64,000 nt of DNA from CAZHWR01 sp964536085 (GCA_964536085.1 CAZHWR010000002.1:11671-75670), one strand, 5' to 3'; shown: positions 34,120 through 43,841, counted from the first letter of the stretch. The notes: generated by a model not told the origin, from the sequence alone. A program made the numbers and translations.

Positions 34120-36157
34120 GCCTGAGCTGTTGGCTCCCGCGGGCGGCGAAGAATCGGTTATCGCCGCGGTTCGAAACGGCGCGGACGCAGTTTATCTCGG
34201 CGGTGAGGAATTTTCCGCCAGACGTTCAGCGCACAATTTTAACACTTCCCAGCTTGCCGATACCGTAAAATACTGTCATGCGCACGGTGTTAAGATTCAT
34301 TTGGCGGTAAATATTTTGGTGTTTAACGAAGAAATCCAAAAGCTTTGCGCCGCGGTCAAAACCGCTGTGGAGTGCGGGGTGGATGCACTGATCGTTCAGG
34401 ATTTGGGCGCGGCACGAATCATAAAGCGGATTTGCCCCGATATACCGCTTCATGCGTCCACTCAGCTTTCGGTGCACACGCCGGACGGCGTGGCTGCGAT
34501 GAAAAAGCTCGGATTTGACAGGGTCGTTTTGTCGCGTGAGCTTTCGCTTTGCGAAATAGAGCAGATTGCAAAATCCACCGATTTGGAGCTGGAGGTTTTT
34601 GTGCACGGCGCGTTGTGTATGTCGGTTTCGGGTCAGTGCTATTTCAGTGCGATGCTCGGCTCACGCTCGGGCAACAGAGGGCTTTGCGCCCAAACCTGCC
34701 GTCTGAAATTTTCCGCTTTTCCCGAAAAAGAGGGTCACGCTCTGTCGCTCAAAGACTTGTGCGCGAAAGACAGTATAAGCGGGCTTATGAAAGCCGGCGT
34801 CAAGTCGTTTAAGATAGAAGGTCGTATGAAGCGACCCGAATATGTGGCGGCGGCTGTGAAAGCATATCGGAGCATTATCGACTCGGGCGACGCGGATATC
34901 AGTGATTTGAAAGCCGTGTTTTCAAGAAGCGGATTTACGAACGGATATTTGGAAAACGTCCGCGGCGGGGAAATGTTCGGCTACAGAAAAAAAGAAGACG
35001 TTACCGCGGCGGCGGGAGTTTTAAAGTCTTTGCAGGGCACTTATCATAAGGAAATTCAAAACGTCGGGGTGACGATGGATTTTACTATGGCGGCGAACGA
35101 GCGGATAACACTTTTCATGTCCGACGGTGAACATACGGTGAGCGGACAGGGAGCATTTGCGCAAAAAGCGGTTAATACGAGCATACCGGAGCAGAGGATA
35201 AAGCAAAGTCTTGCAAAGCTCGGCTCAACTCCGTATTACGCAAAAGAAATCAGCGTTAAAACGGACGGGGGAGTTACCGTTTCCGCCGCGGATATAAACG
35301 CTTTGCGGCGCGAGTGCTGTGAAAAGCTCACGCAAAGGCGATGTGAAGTAAAAAAACGCACGGTGTACGATTATAAACAGGAAAAGAATAACGGCGCACA
35401 CTTTGGCGGTAAAACAGAAATTTACGCAAGATTTGAAAAAGCGCGGAACGTTACTGATTATGCCGTAAAAAATGTGGCAAAAATAATCTTGCCGATCGAC
35501 GAGATTTTGGCGCATACGGATATAATTTGCGCCGATAAAACGGCGGCGGAACTGCCGCGCGCGTTGTTCGGTGAAGAGGATAAGCTTGAAATAAAGCTTG
35601 AAAAACTCAAAATGCTCGGCATAAAAGAGGCGTTTGCCGGCAATATCGCCTCAGTGGTGACGGCGCGGTCGCTGGGGCTTGCGGTTCACGGCGGCTATTC
35701 GTTGAATATTGTGAACGACGCCGCGGTCGCGGCTGTCAAAGAGCTTGGAGTAAAAAGCGCTGTGGTTTCTCCAGAACTGATGCTTTCGCAGATAGCGTCG
35801 CTCAGCGCGGAAATCCCGCTTGGGATTTTCGCTTACGGCAGGCTGCCGCTTATGCTTACGCGAAACTGCCCGTTAAAATCGGAAATCGGCTGTGATAAGT
35901 GCAAAAAGAGCTCGGAGCTGTACGACAGAAAGAAAATATCGTTTCCGGTTGCCTGCCGCGGCGGATACACGGAGGTTTTAAATTCCGCTCCGATATATAT
36001 GGCGGATAGGCAGCGCGAGGTTACGGGTTGCGAATATCTGCTTTTGTATTTTACAAACGAGCAGGAAGCGGATAAAATCATCCGAGCGTATTTGAGCGGG
36101 GAAGCGCCTCGATCCGGGAAATATACAAGGGGTCTGTATTATCGGGGAGTATTATAA
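34112..36157 (+). CDS. U32-family peptidase/RlhA-like protein with DUF3656-type C-terminus
   Basis: 681 residues. The N-terminal TIM-barrel-like U32 domain begins ELLAPAGGEESVIAAVRNGADAVYLGG and contains the family signature EVFVHGALCMSVSGQCYFS, with later Cys residues GLCAQTC. Some U32 members act as collagenases; others (RlhA, TrhP) are needed for rRNA or tRNA hydroxylation with an iron-sulfur cluster. The four Cys here (LC, QC, LC, QTC) fit the latter. A second domain follows, ending with a cysteine cluster GCDKCKKS and VACRGG. Function therefore likely RNA modification, by inference. Confidence 0.87.
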   Translation: MTKPELLAPAGGEESVIAAVRNGADAVYLGGEEFSARRSAHNFNTSQLADTVKYCHAHGVKIHLAVNILVFNEEIQKLCAAVKTAVECGVDALIVQDLGAARIIKRICPDIPLHASTQLSVHTPDGVAAMKKLGFDRVVLSRELSLCEIEQIAKSTDLELEVFVHGALCMSVSGQCYFSAMLGSRSGNRGLCAQTCRLKFSAFPEKEGHALSLKDLCAKDSISGLMKAGVKSFKIEGRMKRPEYVAAAVKAYRSIIDSGDADISDLKAVFSRSGFTNGYLENVRGGEMFGYRKKEDVTAAAGVLKSLQGTYHKEIQNVGVTMDFTMAANERITLFMSDGEHTVSGQGAFAQKAVNTSIPEQRIKQSLAKLGSTPYYAKEISVKTDGGVTVSAADINALRRECCEKLTQRRCEVKKRTVYDYKQEKNNGAHFGGKTEIYARFEKARNVTDYAVKNVAKIILPIDEILAHTDIICADKTAAELPRALFGEEDKLEIKLEKLKMLGIKEAFAGNIASVVTARSLGLAVHGGYSLNIVNDAAVAAVKELGVKSAVVSPELMLSQIASLSAEIPLGIFAYGRLPLMLTRNCPLKSEIGCDKCKKSSELYDRKKISFPVACRGGYTEVLNSAPIYMADRQREVTGCEYLLLYFTNEQEADKIIRAYLSGEAPRSGKYTRGLYYRGVL

Positions 36158-36210
36158 CGGTGTTTTTTGCGGCCGGATTCAACAATATTTGAGTTTTTTT
36201 CAGAAAACTG

Positions 36211-36239
36211 TTGAGATTAAAAAAAAAATAAGGTATAAT
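36211..36239 (+). promoter_or_regulatory. Promoter for mreBCD
   Basis: TTGAGA at 36211-36216 and TATAAT at 36234-36239 with a 17-base spacer that is almost pure A. It starts a leader of about 55 bases before mreB. Confidence 0.7.
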
Positions 36240-36300
36240 TATCTAATAGAATATCCGACCAATTATTTATAGTATATAAATTCTGAAAGGGGCAGAAAAA

Positions 36301-37323
36301 ATGTTTTCACGTGATATCGGAATCGATTTGGGAACAGCCAACACGCTTATTTTTATGAAGGGAAAGGGTATCATCATCAGAGAACCCTCTGTTGTTGCTT
36401 TGGATACAAGGACGTATGAAGTCCGCAGTGTAGGTCAAGAAGCTAAAGAAGTAATCGGAAGAACTCCCGGGTCGATTGTTGCGGTGCGTCCGCTTAAAGG
36501 CGGCGTAATTGCCGATTTCGGGGCGACGAAAACAATGCTTCAGGAATTTATCAAAAAGGCAGTCAACAAATCGTTTGTCCGTCCTAATGTAATAATCTGC
36601 ATACCGTCAGGCGTTACCGAGGTCGAAAGAAGCGCTGTAAAAGACGCGGCGGAGCAAGCCGGAGCCAAGCATGTTATGATAATTGAAGAACCGATGGCTG
36701 CCGCAATCGGCGCGGATCTTCCCGTTGCCGAGCCTACGGGAAGCATGGTAGTTGATATCGGCGGAGGAACAAGCGAGGTCGCGGTTATTTCTTTGGGCGG
36801 TATAGTCGCTTATAAATCCGCGAGATGCGCAGGAGACGATTTTGATCTTGCAATCATCAACTATATCAAGAAAAAATACAATCTGCTTATCGGCGAAAGA
36901 ACGGCGGAGAACGTTAAAATTCAAATCGGTTCCGCTTATGAAACCGAGGAAGACGAGCTTTTGTCGATGGAGATTAAAGGACGCAACCTTTTAAACGGGC
37001 TTCCCGAGAACATCACAATAACCGCAGTAGAGATACGCGAGGCGCTTTCGGAGCCGCTTGAAAAAATTGTGGACGCAATTAAAACTACGCTCGAAAAAAC
37101 TCCTCCCGAGCTTGCGGCGGATATTATCGACACAGGGATAACCATGACCGGAGGAGGCGCGCTGTTGCGCGGAATTGACAAGCTTGTTTCCAGCGAAACG
37201 GGCATGCCGGTAAATATTGCGGAAAATCCGCTCGATTGTGTTGTTGACGGAACAGGAAAGGTACTAGAGGATATAGATGATAATCTGCGCGATGTTCTTT
37301 CACAGGACGACTACAGATATTGA
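36301..37323 (+). CDS. mreB: Rod shape-determining protein MreB
   Basis: 340 residues, actin-fold ATPase that directs lateral cell-wall synthesis. Phosphate 1 motif IGIDLGTANTLIFMKGKGI, phosphate 2 VDIGGGTSEVAVISLGGI, and the adenosine motif MTGGGALLRGIDKL are intact. Length is standard. AAAGGGG precedes ATG 36301. First gene of the mreB-mreC-mreD-PBP2 elongation cluster, so the cells are expected to be rods or ovoid. Confidence 0.97.
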   Translation: MFSRDIGIDLGTANTLIFMKGKGIIIREPSVVALDTRTYEVRSVGQEAKEVIGRTPGSIVAVRPLKGGVIADFGATKTMLQEFIKKAVNKSFVRPNVIICIPSGVTEVERSAVKDAAEQAGAKHVMIIEEPMAAAIGADLPVAEPTGSMVVDIGGGTSEVAVISLGGIVAYKSARCAGDDFDLAIINYIKKKYNLLIGERTAENVKIQIGSAYETEEDELLSMEIKGRNLLNGLPENITITAVEIREALSEPLEKIVDAIKTTLEKTPPELAADIIDTGITMTGGGALLRGIDKLVSSETGMPVNIAENPLDCVVDGTGKVLEDIDDNLRDVLSQDDYRY

Positions 37324-37358
37324 TTTTCAGTATTATTGAGTTTTAAGGAGGTCGCCTT

Positions 37359-38267
37359 ATGCGCGAGTTTTTCAAAACAAAACGTTTTAAAATATTTCTC
37401 GGCGTTTTGGCGGCTCTGCTTGTTCTTATAATCTGCTCGGCAACGATCGGCAGCACTTCGTCGGGATTTCTCAGCGTTGTTGTAAGTCCGGTGCAAAAGC
37501 TTTCGTCGTGGATAACAAATTCAGCCACGGGATTTTTCAGCAACATTGCCAATTCAGGTAAAAATGCAAGTGAAAACGAACAGCTTAAAGAGGAAATTGC
37601 CTCTTTGCGAGAACAGCTTATAGATTACGACGATACGCTTACCGAAAATGAACAGCTAAAGGAAATGCTCGGACTGAAAAGTGAAAACGATGATTATGAT
37701 TATCTCGCCGCGAGTGTTATCGGTCGCGATTCGGACGACAGATACGGTTCTTTTCAAATTGACAAGGGCAGTCTTAACGGAGTTGAACTGTACGACCCTG
37801 TTATAACGCGTGACGGTCTTGTAGGGTATGTCAGCAAGCTGAGCCCTACCACGGCGCGGGTATCTACGATTTTGGGAACGGATATAAACGTCGGCGCATA
37901 CGGGCTTTACTCCGGCGAAACCGGCGTTGTCACAGGGGATACCCCGCTCGCTGTCAAGGGTCAGTGCAAAATGAAGTATCTTCTCAGAGACAGCGCGATG
38001 GCAAAAAGTGAGCTTGTTGCAACTACGGGTCTGAGCGGGATTTTTCCCAAGGGTCTCGTTATCGGGACAGTGCAGGAGCTTGTTCCCGAGTCAGGGGGAA
38101 CCTCAGTTTATGCTGTAATTGAGCCTGCTGCGCAAATAACCGATCTTCAAAGTGTTTTCATTATTACCGATTTCACGGGTCAGGGAACCGATTCGGATGA
38201 AGATGAAAACACTGACGACAGTTCCTCTTCAGAAGGCACGTCATCCGGGGAGGGAGCGGGCGAGTGA
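37359..38267 (+). CDS. mreC: Rod shape-determining protein MreC
   Basis: 302 residues. One N-terminal membrane anchor (about 10-32), a coiled coil (about 65-105), and the double beta-barrel MreC core with VIGRDSDDRYGSFQIDKGS and SGIFPKGLVIGTV. The C-terminal tail is Asp/Ser/Glu-rich. MreC scaffolds the elongation complex outside the membrane. AAGGAGG precedes ATG 37359. Its stop overlaps the mreD start (GTGA). Confidence 0.95.
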   Translation: MREFFKTKRFKIFLGVLAALLVLIICSATIGSTSSGFLSVVVSPVQKLSSWITNSATGFFSNIANSGKNASENEQLKEEIASLREQLIDYDDTLTENEQLKEMLGLKSENDDYDYLAASVIGRDSDDRYGSFQIDKGSLNGVELYDPVITRDGLVGYVSKLSPTTARVSTILGTDINVGAYGLYSGETGVVTGDTPLAVKGQCKMKYLLRDSAMAKSELVATTGLSGIFPKGLVIGTVQELVPESGGTSVYAVIEPAAQITDLQSVFIITDFTGQGTDSDEDENTDDSSSSEGTSSGEGAGE

Positions 38268-38782
38268 AGCGTTCAACGAAAAATCTGATAAAATGGGCGC
38301 TGTATTCAGCCATACTTTTTTTGCTGCTTGTTATACAGACTACTCCGGGGCTTTTTGCAATAAAAGGGGTAAAACCGGTTTGGATTTTGCCTCTTGCCGT
38401 GTTTGTTGCCGTATTTGAAGGTGAAACAGGCGGATTTTGCTTCGCTGTTGCCACGGGACTCGCGTGGGACTCAATGTCTGATAAGCCTCTCGGGTTCAGT
38501 TCTATAATCCTTGCGGTGTGTTGTGTTGTAATCGCGCTGTTGGTTATATTTTTTGTTAAGGCGAGTATACTGAACTGCTGTATACTTTGTTTTGGAACAA
38601 TATGTGCGTATTGTTTTTTTGATTTTTTGTTTTTTTACGCAATTTGGGGAACGGGAGGACTTACCTCGATATTTTTAACGCATTTTTTGCCGATGATAAT
38701 TTATACATCTGTAGTCAGTCCGCTGATTTTTTTGCTTGTTAAAGCAATAGCGTCAAAATATAACGAAATATTAAGAGTATAG
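38264..38782 (+). CDS. mreD: Rod shape-determining protein MreD
   Basis: 172 residues, five hydrophobic spans with short loops, typical of MreD. The start is GTG 38264, overlapping the mreC stop by four bases, so translation is coupled. Key family residues are weakly conserved; the identification rests on size, topology and position between mreC and PBP2. Confidence 0.9.
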   Translation: MKRSTKNLIKWALYSAILFLLLVIQTTPGLFAIKGVKPVWILPLAVFVAVFEGETGGFCFAVATGLAWDSMSDKPLGFSSIILAVCCVVIALLVIFFVKASILNCCILCFGTICAYCFFDFLFFYAIWGTGGLTSIFLTHFLPMIIYTSVVSPLIFLLVKAIASKYNEILRV

Positions 38783-38861
38783 TAATTTTTCGATGCTATA
38801 CTCTTATTGTGTTTTGTACTATAATTTCAGTGTATTTTATTGTATTCGCGAGGTGAGTTTT

Positions 38862-40850
38862 TTGATTCGCAGAAAAAAGGAAAAGACCAATAAGGCGAGG
38901 ATTTATTTCCTTGTGGGATTGGTAGTGGCGGCGTTTGCCTTGAATTGCTTAAGGTTAATGCAGTTTCAGGTGGTTCAGAGTGCTGAGTTTCAAGAGCTCG
39001 CTGAAAAAAATTCTACAATCAAAGCCACAGTATCCGCTGCGCGCGGTGAAATTGTCGATAGATACGGAAGACCGCTTGCGGTGAATAAAGTCGGTTTTAA
39101 TATTGTGTTTGATAAGGCGTTTATGGAGGAGGGCACTGAAAACGCAATTATTGCAAGCCTCATTGAGCTTTTGCAAAAATCGGAAACCGATTGGATCGAC
39201 ACGCTTCCTATAACAAAAAAGGAACCGTATGAATTCAAGGAAAGCAGCAGCGACAGCGATGTTAATAATGTTAAGCAGACAATAGGGCTCAATACTTACG
39301 CCACCGCGGAAAACTGTATAGACGAGCTCATTGAAAAATGTGAGATAACAGGCTATGGCCAAAAAATGACCAGGCTTATTGCCGGCGTCAGATATGAAAT
39401 GCTTCGTTCCGGCTTTTCGCTCAATAATCAGTATACTTTTGCTGAGGACGTTTCCTCTGAGCTTGTTTCAAAAATCAAGGAGCAGAGCCATAAGTATGTT
39501 GGTGTAGATATAGTTGAGGAAGCTATAAGAAGCTATGTGAGTGAGGACATTGCGCCGCATATTATCGGCACTATAGGTCCTGTTTATGCCGAGGAGTACG
39601 CGAAATTAAAGAAACAGGGATATAAGCTCAACGATGTAGTGGGAAAAAGCGGGATCGAATCGGCGTTTGAAAGCTATCTGCGCGGAACTGACGGAACGCG
39701 CCGCATTGTTCAGAACAGCCAAAATGAGGTCATAGAGGTTTACGATGAAGTGGAGGCTGTTCCGGGAAACACCATAATGCTTACTATAGATAAGGTGTTT
39801 CAGAAAAAAGTTCAGGATATTTTGGAAGCACAGGTCAAATCGGACGGAAACAATTCCGGAGCCCTGGTTGTTTTGGACGTTAAAACAGGCGAGGTACTCG
39901 CATGCGCTACTTATCCGACTTATGACATCAACGATTACACAAAAAAATACTCGAAGCTTGCAAGCGATTCCAAAAAGCCGCTTTTAAACCGTGCGCTTTT
40001 CGGGGAATACCGACCGGGCTCCACATATAAAACTTCGGTTGCAACCGCCGGGCTTTCCGAAGGAATAATCGGCAGATATTCCACTGTTTACTGCGGCGGT
40101 ACCTACACATATTATTCGCCGACGTTTAATCCCGGCTGTTTGGGATATCACGGAAGCATAAGTGTTGTAAATGCGCTCAAGGTTTCCTGCAATATATTCT
40201 TTTACGACGTAGGGCGCAGGCTCGGAATAGATAAGATAAACGAATATTCGCATAAGCTCGGACTCGGAGTTGACACAGGACTGGAAATTGCCCATTCAAA
40301 CGGCGCGCTTGCCAGCCCCGAGCGCAGCAAGCAGTTCGGCACCGAGTGGTATGTGGGAAACGTCTGCCAGGCGGCTATCGGTCAGAGCGACAACGCGGTA
40401 ACTCCGCTTCAGATGGCTTCGCAGGCGATGACTATAGCAAACAAGGGAACAAGATACGAAACGCACATTATTAAAAGCATTAAAAGCTACAATTATGAAA
40501 CTACTATAAAGGAAACCACTCCGGTTGTGGCAGACAAGCTTGAAAACACAAACGGCGCTTTTGATATCGTTACCGACGGTATGGAGGCGGTTTCCAGCAG
40601 ATATTCCGACTTGACAAGGTTTTCGTTCAATGTGGCGATGAAAACGGGAACTCCGCAGGAGGGAAACGGCAGAGAAAATTCCATGGCTATCGCATTTGCG
40701 CCGTCCGAGAATGCGGACATTGCAATAGCCTGCGCGATTGAAGACGGCACGGCTTCAAGGCTTATGGTCGCAAAGGTTATTGACGCATATTATAAAGCCC
40801 AAAAGCACACCAAGCAAAAGCCACAAGAATGCGGAGAACTTCTTGACTAA
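38862..40850 (+). CDS. mrdA: Class B penicillin-binding protein 2 (MrdA type)
   Basis: 662 residues. One N-terminal membrane anchor (about 12-32), PBP dimerisation domain (about 45-300), and transpeptidase domain with the nucleophile S387 in PGSTYKT, an SCN-type second motif in KVSCNIFFYD, and KTGT at about 594 in VAMKTGTPQEG. It crosslinks peptidoglycan during elongation with RodA and MreBCD; rodA is not in the window. The start is TTG 38862 with GAGGTGA at 38850-38856; an ATG at 38793 would add 23 residues and lacks a ribosome site. Confidence 0.94.
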   Translation: MIRRKKEKTNKARIYFLVGLVVAAFALNCLRLMQFQVVQSAEFQELAEKNSTIKATVSAARGEIVDRYGRPLAVNKVGFNIVFDKAFMEEGTENAIIASLIELLQKSETDWIDTLPITKKEPYEFKESSSDSDVNNVKQTIGLNTYATAENCIDELIEKCEITGYGQKMTRLIAGVRYEMLRSGFSLNNQYTFAEDVSSELVSKIKEQSHKYVGVDIVEEAIRSYVSEDIAPHIIGTIGPVYAEEYAKLKKQGYKLNDVVGKSGIESAFESYLRGTDGTRRIVQNSQNEVIEVYDEVEAVPGNTIMLTIDKVFQKKVQDILEAQVKSDGNNSGALVVLDVKTGEVLACATYPTYDINDYTKKYSKLASDSKKPLLNRALFGEYRPGSTYKTSVATAGLSEGIIGRYSTVYCGGTYTYYSPTFNPGCLGYHGSISVVNALKVSCNIFFYDVGRRLGIDKINEYSHKLGLGVDTGLEIAHSNGALASPERSKQFGTEWYVGNVCQAAIGQSDNAVTPLQMASQAMTIANKGTRYETHIIKSIKSYNYETTIKETTPVVADKLENTNGAFDIVTDGMEAVSSRYSDLTRFSFNVAMKTGTPQEGNGRENSMAIAFAPSENADIAIACAIEDGTASRLMVAKVIDAYYKAQKHTKQKPQECGELLD

Positions 40851-40885
40851 TATGAACAAATCGGCTTTGATAAACAAAAAATGGT

Positions 40886-40913
40886 TTGACAAATTGGCAC
40901 GCTGTGTTAAAAT
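40886..40913 (+). promoter_or_regulatory. Promoter for the MinD-like gene
   Basis: TTGACA at 40886-40891 and TAAAAT at 40908-40913 with a 16-base spacer, about 38 bases before the gene start. Confidence 0.6.
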
Positions 40914-40957
40914 GATAATAGGGAATTTTGTTGTTTTATATTTTACGGAGCTGCAAT

Positions 40958-41665
40958 ATGTCTGAAATGATTTCGGTTGTGTCCGGCAAGGGCGGAGTTG
41001 GTAAATCAACCGTCGCCGCGAATATAGCTTACGGTCTTTCAAGGCTCGCAAAAAAAACGCTTGTGATCGAGTTGGATTTCGGTCTGCGCGGCCTTGATAT
41101 AATACTGGGCGCGGAAAACAGCGTGGTTTATGATTTAAGCGACGTATCAGCAGGAATGGATATTGAGTCCGCATGCACAGAGTGCTGTGAGAATTTGTTT
41201 TTGCTGGCGGCGCCCTCGAAACAGATTGAGCTTGATTTGCCCTCAATTGCCGCTTCTGCCCGCGAACAGTTTGACTTTGTTATTTTCGACTGTCCTGCGG
41301 GTGTGGGAAAGCTTGTTTGCGACAGCTGCCACGTCAGCGATATTGTGCTTTTGGTAACCGTACCCGAGCCGATAAGCGTGAGAGACGCTGTGAGTCTTTC
41401 CTCGACTTTGGACGGTACGGAAAAGATGCGCCTTGTTATCAACAGGGTTGACAAAAGACCGGATAAGAAAAGCTTGTTTTCGGATCTTGACGATGTTTTG
41501 GACGCAGTCGGAATTAGGCTTATCGGAGTTTTGCCTGAGGAACGGCTGATGAAGGAACTGTCGTCACAGGGTGAAAGGCTCCCGGAGTTTTCACCAGCGC
41601 GCAGGGCATTTGACAATATCGCACAAAGGCTGTGTGGTGAATATGTTTCACTCGCCGTTGATTAA
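40958..41665 (+). CDS. minD: MinD/ParA-family ATPase
   Basis: 235 residues. The deviant Walker A is SGKGGVGKSTVAANIA, switch I reads ELDFGLRGLDIILG and Walker B FVIFDCPAG. This matches MinD, although it is shorter than usual (about 265) and lacks an obvious C-terminal amphipathic membrane helix: it ends DNIAQRLCGEYVSLAVD. No minC or minE is adjacent. Position after PBP2 is common for minD in clostridia. It may be a MinD that works without the usual tether or a related positioning ATPase. ATG 40958 follows ACGGAG. Confidence 0.8.
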   Translation: MSEMISVVSGKGGVGKSTVAANIAYGLSRLAKKTLVIELDFGLRGLDIILGAENSVVYDLSDVSAGMDIESACTECCENLFLLAAPSKQIELDLPSIAASAREQFDFVIFDCPAGVGKLVCDSCHVSDIVLLVTVPEPISVRDAVSLSSTLDGTEKMRLVINRVDKRPDKKSLFSDLDDVLDAVGIRLIGVLPEERLMKELSSQGERLPEFSPARRAFDNIAQRLCGEYVSLAVD

Positions 41666-41777
41666 GGCTGGCAGCCGGCGTTGAAAAATCAGATTGAACG
41701 ACAGTTTTCTGTAAATATAAGCTGGTTTATTCTTATAGAGTGTCAGCCGACTATTTAAAAGCAAAGGGGTTATTAAA

Positions 41778-42185
41778 TTGAATATTGCAATTACAGCACA
41801 CGATTCCAAAAAAGAGCTTATGGTTCAGTTCTGCATAGCCTATTGCGGAGTTCTAAGCAGGCATAATTTATTTTCCACCGCCACTACGGGAAAGCTTGTT
41901 TCCGAAGCGACGGGGCTTAATATCGAGAAATTTTTAAGCGGCGAACAGGGCGGTGATCAGCAGATCGCGTCGCGCGTCGCCTGTAATGAGGTGGATTTGC
42001 TTTTGTTCTTTCGCGACCCACTTACTACCTCCAAATTTTCCGACGCTAATGAAAACAGCCTGCTGAGGCTGTGTGATGTTCACAATATCCCCTTGGCAAC
42101 AAATATTGCCACAGCGGAGGTTTTGATACACGGGCTTGAGAGAGGCGACCTGGACTGGCGTAATATAGCAAACCCGATATTGTAA
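41778..42185 (+). CDS. mgsA: Methylglyoxal synthase
   Basis: 135 residues, slightly shorter than the usual 140-155. It converts dihydroxyacetone phosphate to methylglyoxal and phosphate. The phosphate-binding TATTGKL, the catalytic loop SGEQGGDQQIASRV and FRDPLTTS are intact. The start is TTG 41778 with AAAGGGG upstream at 41763-41769. It follows minD as in other clostridia and is closed by a terminator. Confidence 0.93.
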   Translation: MNIAITAHDSKKELMVQFCIAYCGVLSRHNLFSTATTGKLVSEATGLNIEKFLSGEQGGDQQIASRVACNEVDLLLFFRDPLTTSKFSDANENSLLRLCDVHNIPLATNIATAEVLIHGLERGDLDWRNIANPIL

Positions 42186-42262
42186 GGTTAAAGTGGCTTT
42201 AATCCGGCGCCGCTTTTGTTTGTGAACAGCAGGGCGGCTGCATATTATCGTTTGAAAAACGC

Positions 42263-42292
42263 AAAGCCGCGGTTATATTGCCGCGGCTTTTG
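42263..42292 (+). terminator. Intrinsic terminator after mgsA
   Basis: AAAGCCGCGG (42263-42272) pairs with CCGCGGCTTT (42281-42290) around an 8-base loop. The T-run is short. Confidence 0.8.
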
Positions 42293-42423
42293 AATATATA
42301 ATTAGCGATTGAATTTTTTGCTTTCAATCAGATTTTGATATTCACTTTGAAAACTGCAATAATTGCGGCAAAAAGATGAATTTAAACAAATTAGCGGCAA
42401 ACAATGGATACCGTGCAGCAATT

Positions 42424-42462
42424 AAACTCCGCGTCCGCCGATGTTATGGACGAGGAGTTTTT
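42424..42462 (+). terminator. Possible attenuator hairpin in the hisS leader
   Basis: AAACTCC-GC-GTCC (42424-42436) can pair with GGAC-GA-GGAGTTTTT (42448-42462), ending 27 bases before hisS. Upstream, TGGATACCGTG at 42409-42419 recalls a T-box core but has an extra base and the wrong tetramer for tRNA-His. Rest of 42293-42423: no other supported element. Confidence 0.4.
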
Positions 42463-42488
42463 ACAGTATTTTGAGAGGAAATTTTTTT

Positions 42489-43841
42489 ATGGCATTACTC
42501 ACTAACGCACCGAGAGGAACACAGGATCGTCTTCCTAAGGACAGCTACAAATTCAGATTTATTGAAACTGTCGCGCTTGAAACGGCGGCGCTTTTTGGTT
42601 TTAAAGAGCTTGAAACTCCGACGTTTGAACACACCGAGCTTTTTGCCCGTTCGGTGGGAGACACCACCGATGTTGTGCAGAAAGAAATGTACACATTTGA
42701 GGATAAGGGCGGTCGCTCTGTGACGCTGAAGCCCGAGGGAACGGCGGGAGCTGTGCGAGCGTCGATTCAAAACGGGCTTTTGGGCGGCGCTTTGCCGCTG
42801 AAGGTCTGCTATTCTACAAGCTGTTTCAGATATGAAAAGCCCCAGGCGGGAAGACTGCGCGAATTTCACCAGTTTGGAGTTGAAATGTTCGGAAGCAAAA
42901 GCCCTGCGGCGGATGCAGATGTTATAATGCTCGCAAAAGAAATTTTTGAGGTTTTGGGAATAAAGGATCTGGAGCTTAAAATCAACTCTATAGGTTGTCC
43001 CGAATGCCGCGCGGATTATCATAAGGCGTTAAAGGAATATTTTGAAGGCAAAAAAGCCGACCTGTGCGACGCCTGTAAGGGCAGGCTGGATACCAATCCC
43101 ATGCGTATTTTGGACTGCAAATGCCCCTCCTGCAAGGAAATCGGAAAGGAAGCTCCGATTGTTTTGGATTTTCTCTGCGATGATTGCAAAGAGCATTTCA
43201 GCGGTGTTAAACAGCGTCTGGACGCTATGGGTGTTAAATACACTATAAATCCGAAAATCGTAAGAGGGCTTGATTATTACACAAAGACAGTGTTTGAGTT
43301 TGTGTCCAGCACTATCGGCGCTCAGGGTACCGTATGCGGAGGCGGACGGTACGATGGTCTGGTAGGTCACATGGGAGGTCAGGTCACTCCGGGATTGGGC
43401 TTTGGCATGGGCATAGAAAGAATCATGCTTGTTATGGAAAGCATGAATATTGATTTTCCCGCTCCCCGCGAGTGCGAGCTTTATATCGCCAGCATTGGCG
43501 ACGTGGCCAATATCAAAGCCGGCGAGCTTGTCAATTCGCTCAGGGAAGAGGGATTTTACGCCGAGTATGACGTTGTAGGCAGAAGCGTTAAAGCGCAGAT
43601 GAAATATGCGGACAAAATAAACGCGGCGTTTTCCATGGTGCTTGGAGATTCTGAGCTTGAAAGCAAAAGGGCAAGCCTCAAAAATATGCAGACGGGCGAA
43701 ACACAGGAAATTGATTTTGAAAACGACTTGGAGAGTATTCTGTATTCGGCGGGCATTGAGCGCGCAGCCGACGGGCTGGAGGATAAGGCGGAGGACATAC
43801 TTTCCGCGATTCGTGCGTTTGATGAAACCGGCAAAGAATAA
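42489..43841 (+). CDS. hisS: Histidyl-tRNA synthetase
   Basis: 450 residues, class II. Motif 1 lies in the N-terminal region, motif 2 around CFRYEKPQAGRLREFHQFG, the histidine-A loop is RGLDYYTKTVFEF, and motif 3 is GLGFGMGIERIML. The anticodon domain covers about 330-430. A Cys-rich insert (CPECRADYH, CDACKGRLDTNP, CKCPSC) as in other clostridial HisRS may bind zinc. ATG 42489 follows GAGAGGA at 42472-42478. aspS follows 55 bases after the stop. Confidence 0.96.
   Translation: MALLTNAPRGTQDRLPKDSYKFRFIETVALETAALFGFKELETPTFEHTELFARSVGDTTDVVQKEMYTFEDKGGRSVTLKPEGTAGAVRASIQNGLLGGALPLKVCYSTSCFRYEKPQAGRLREFHQFGVEMFGSKSPAADADVIMLAKEIFEVLGIKDLELKINSIGCPECRADYHKALKEYFEGKKADLCDACKGRLDTNPMRILDCKCPSCKEIGKEAPIVLDFLCDDCKEHFSGVKQRLDAMGVKYTINPKIVRGLDYYTKTVFEFVSSTIGAQGTVCGGGRYDGLVGHMGGQVTPGLGFGMGIERIMLVMESMNIDFPAPRECELYIASIGDVANIKAGELVNSLREEGFYAEYDVVGRSVKAQMKYADKINAAFSMVLGDSELESKRASLKNMQTGETQEIDFENDLESILYSAGIERAADGLEDKAEDILSAIRAFDETGKE

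Noticed and set aside
42409..42419. Canonical T-box core upstream of hisS
   Set aside because: TGGATACCGTG has an extra base and a tetramer that does not fit tRNA-His; no AGAGAG-like stem I element. Kept only as a weak attenuator idea.
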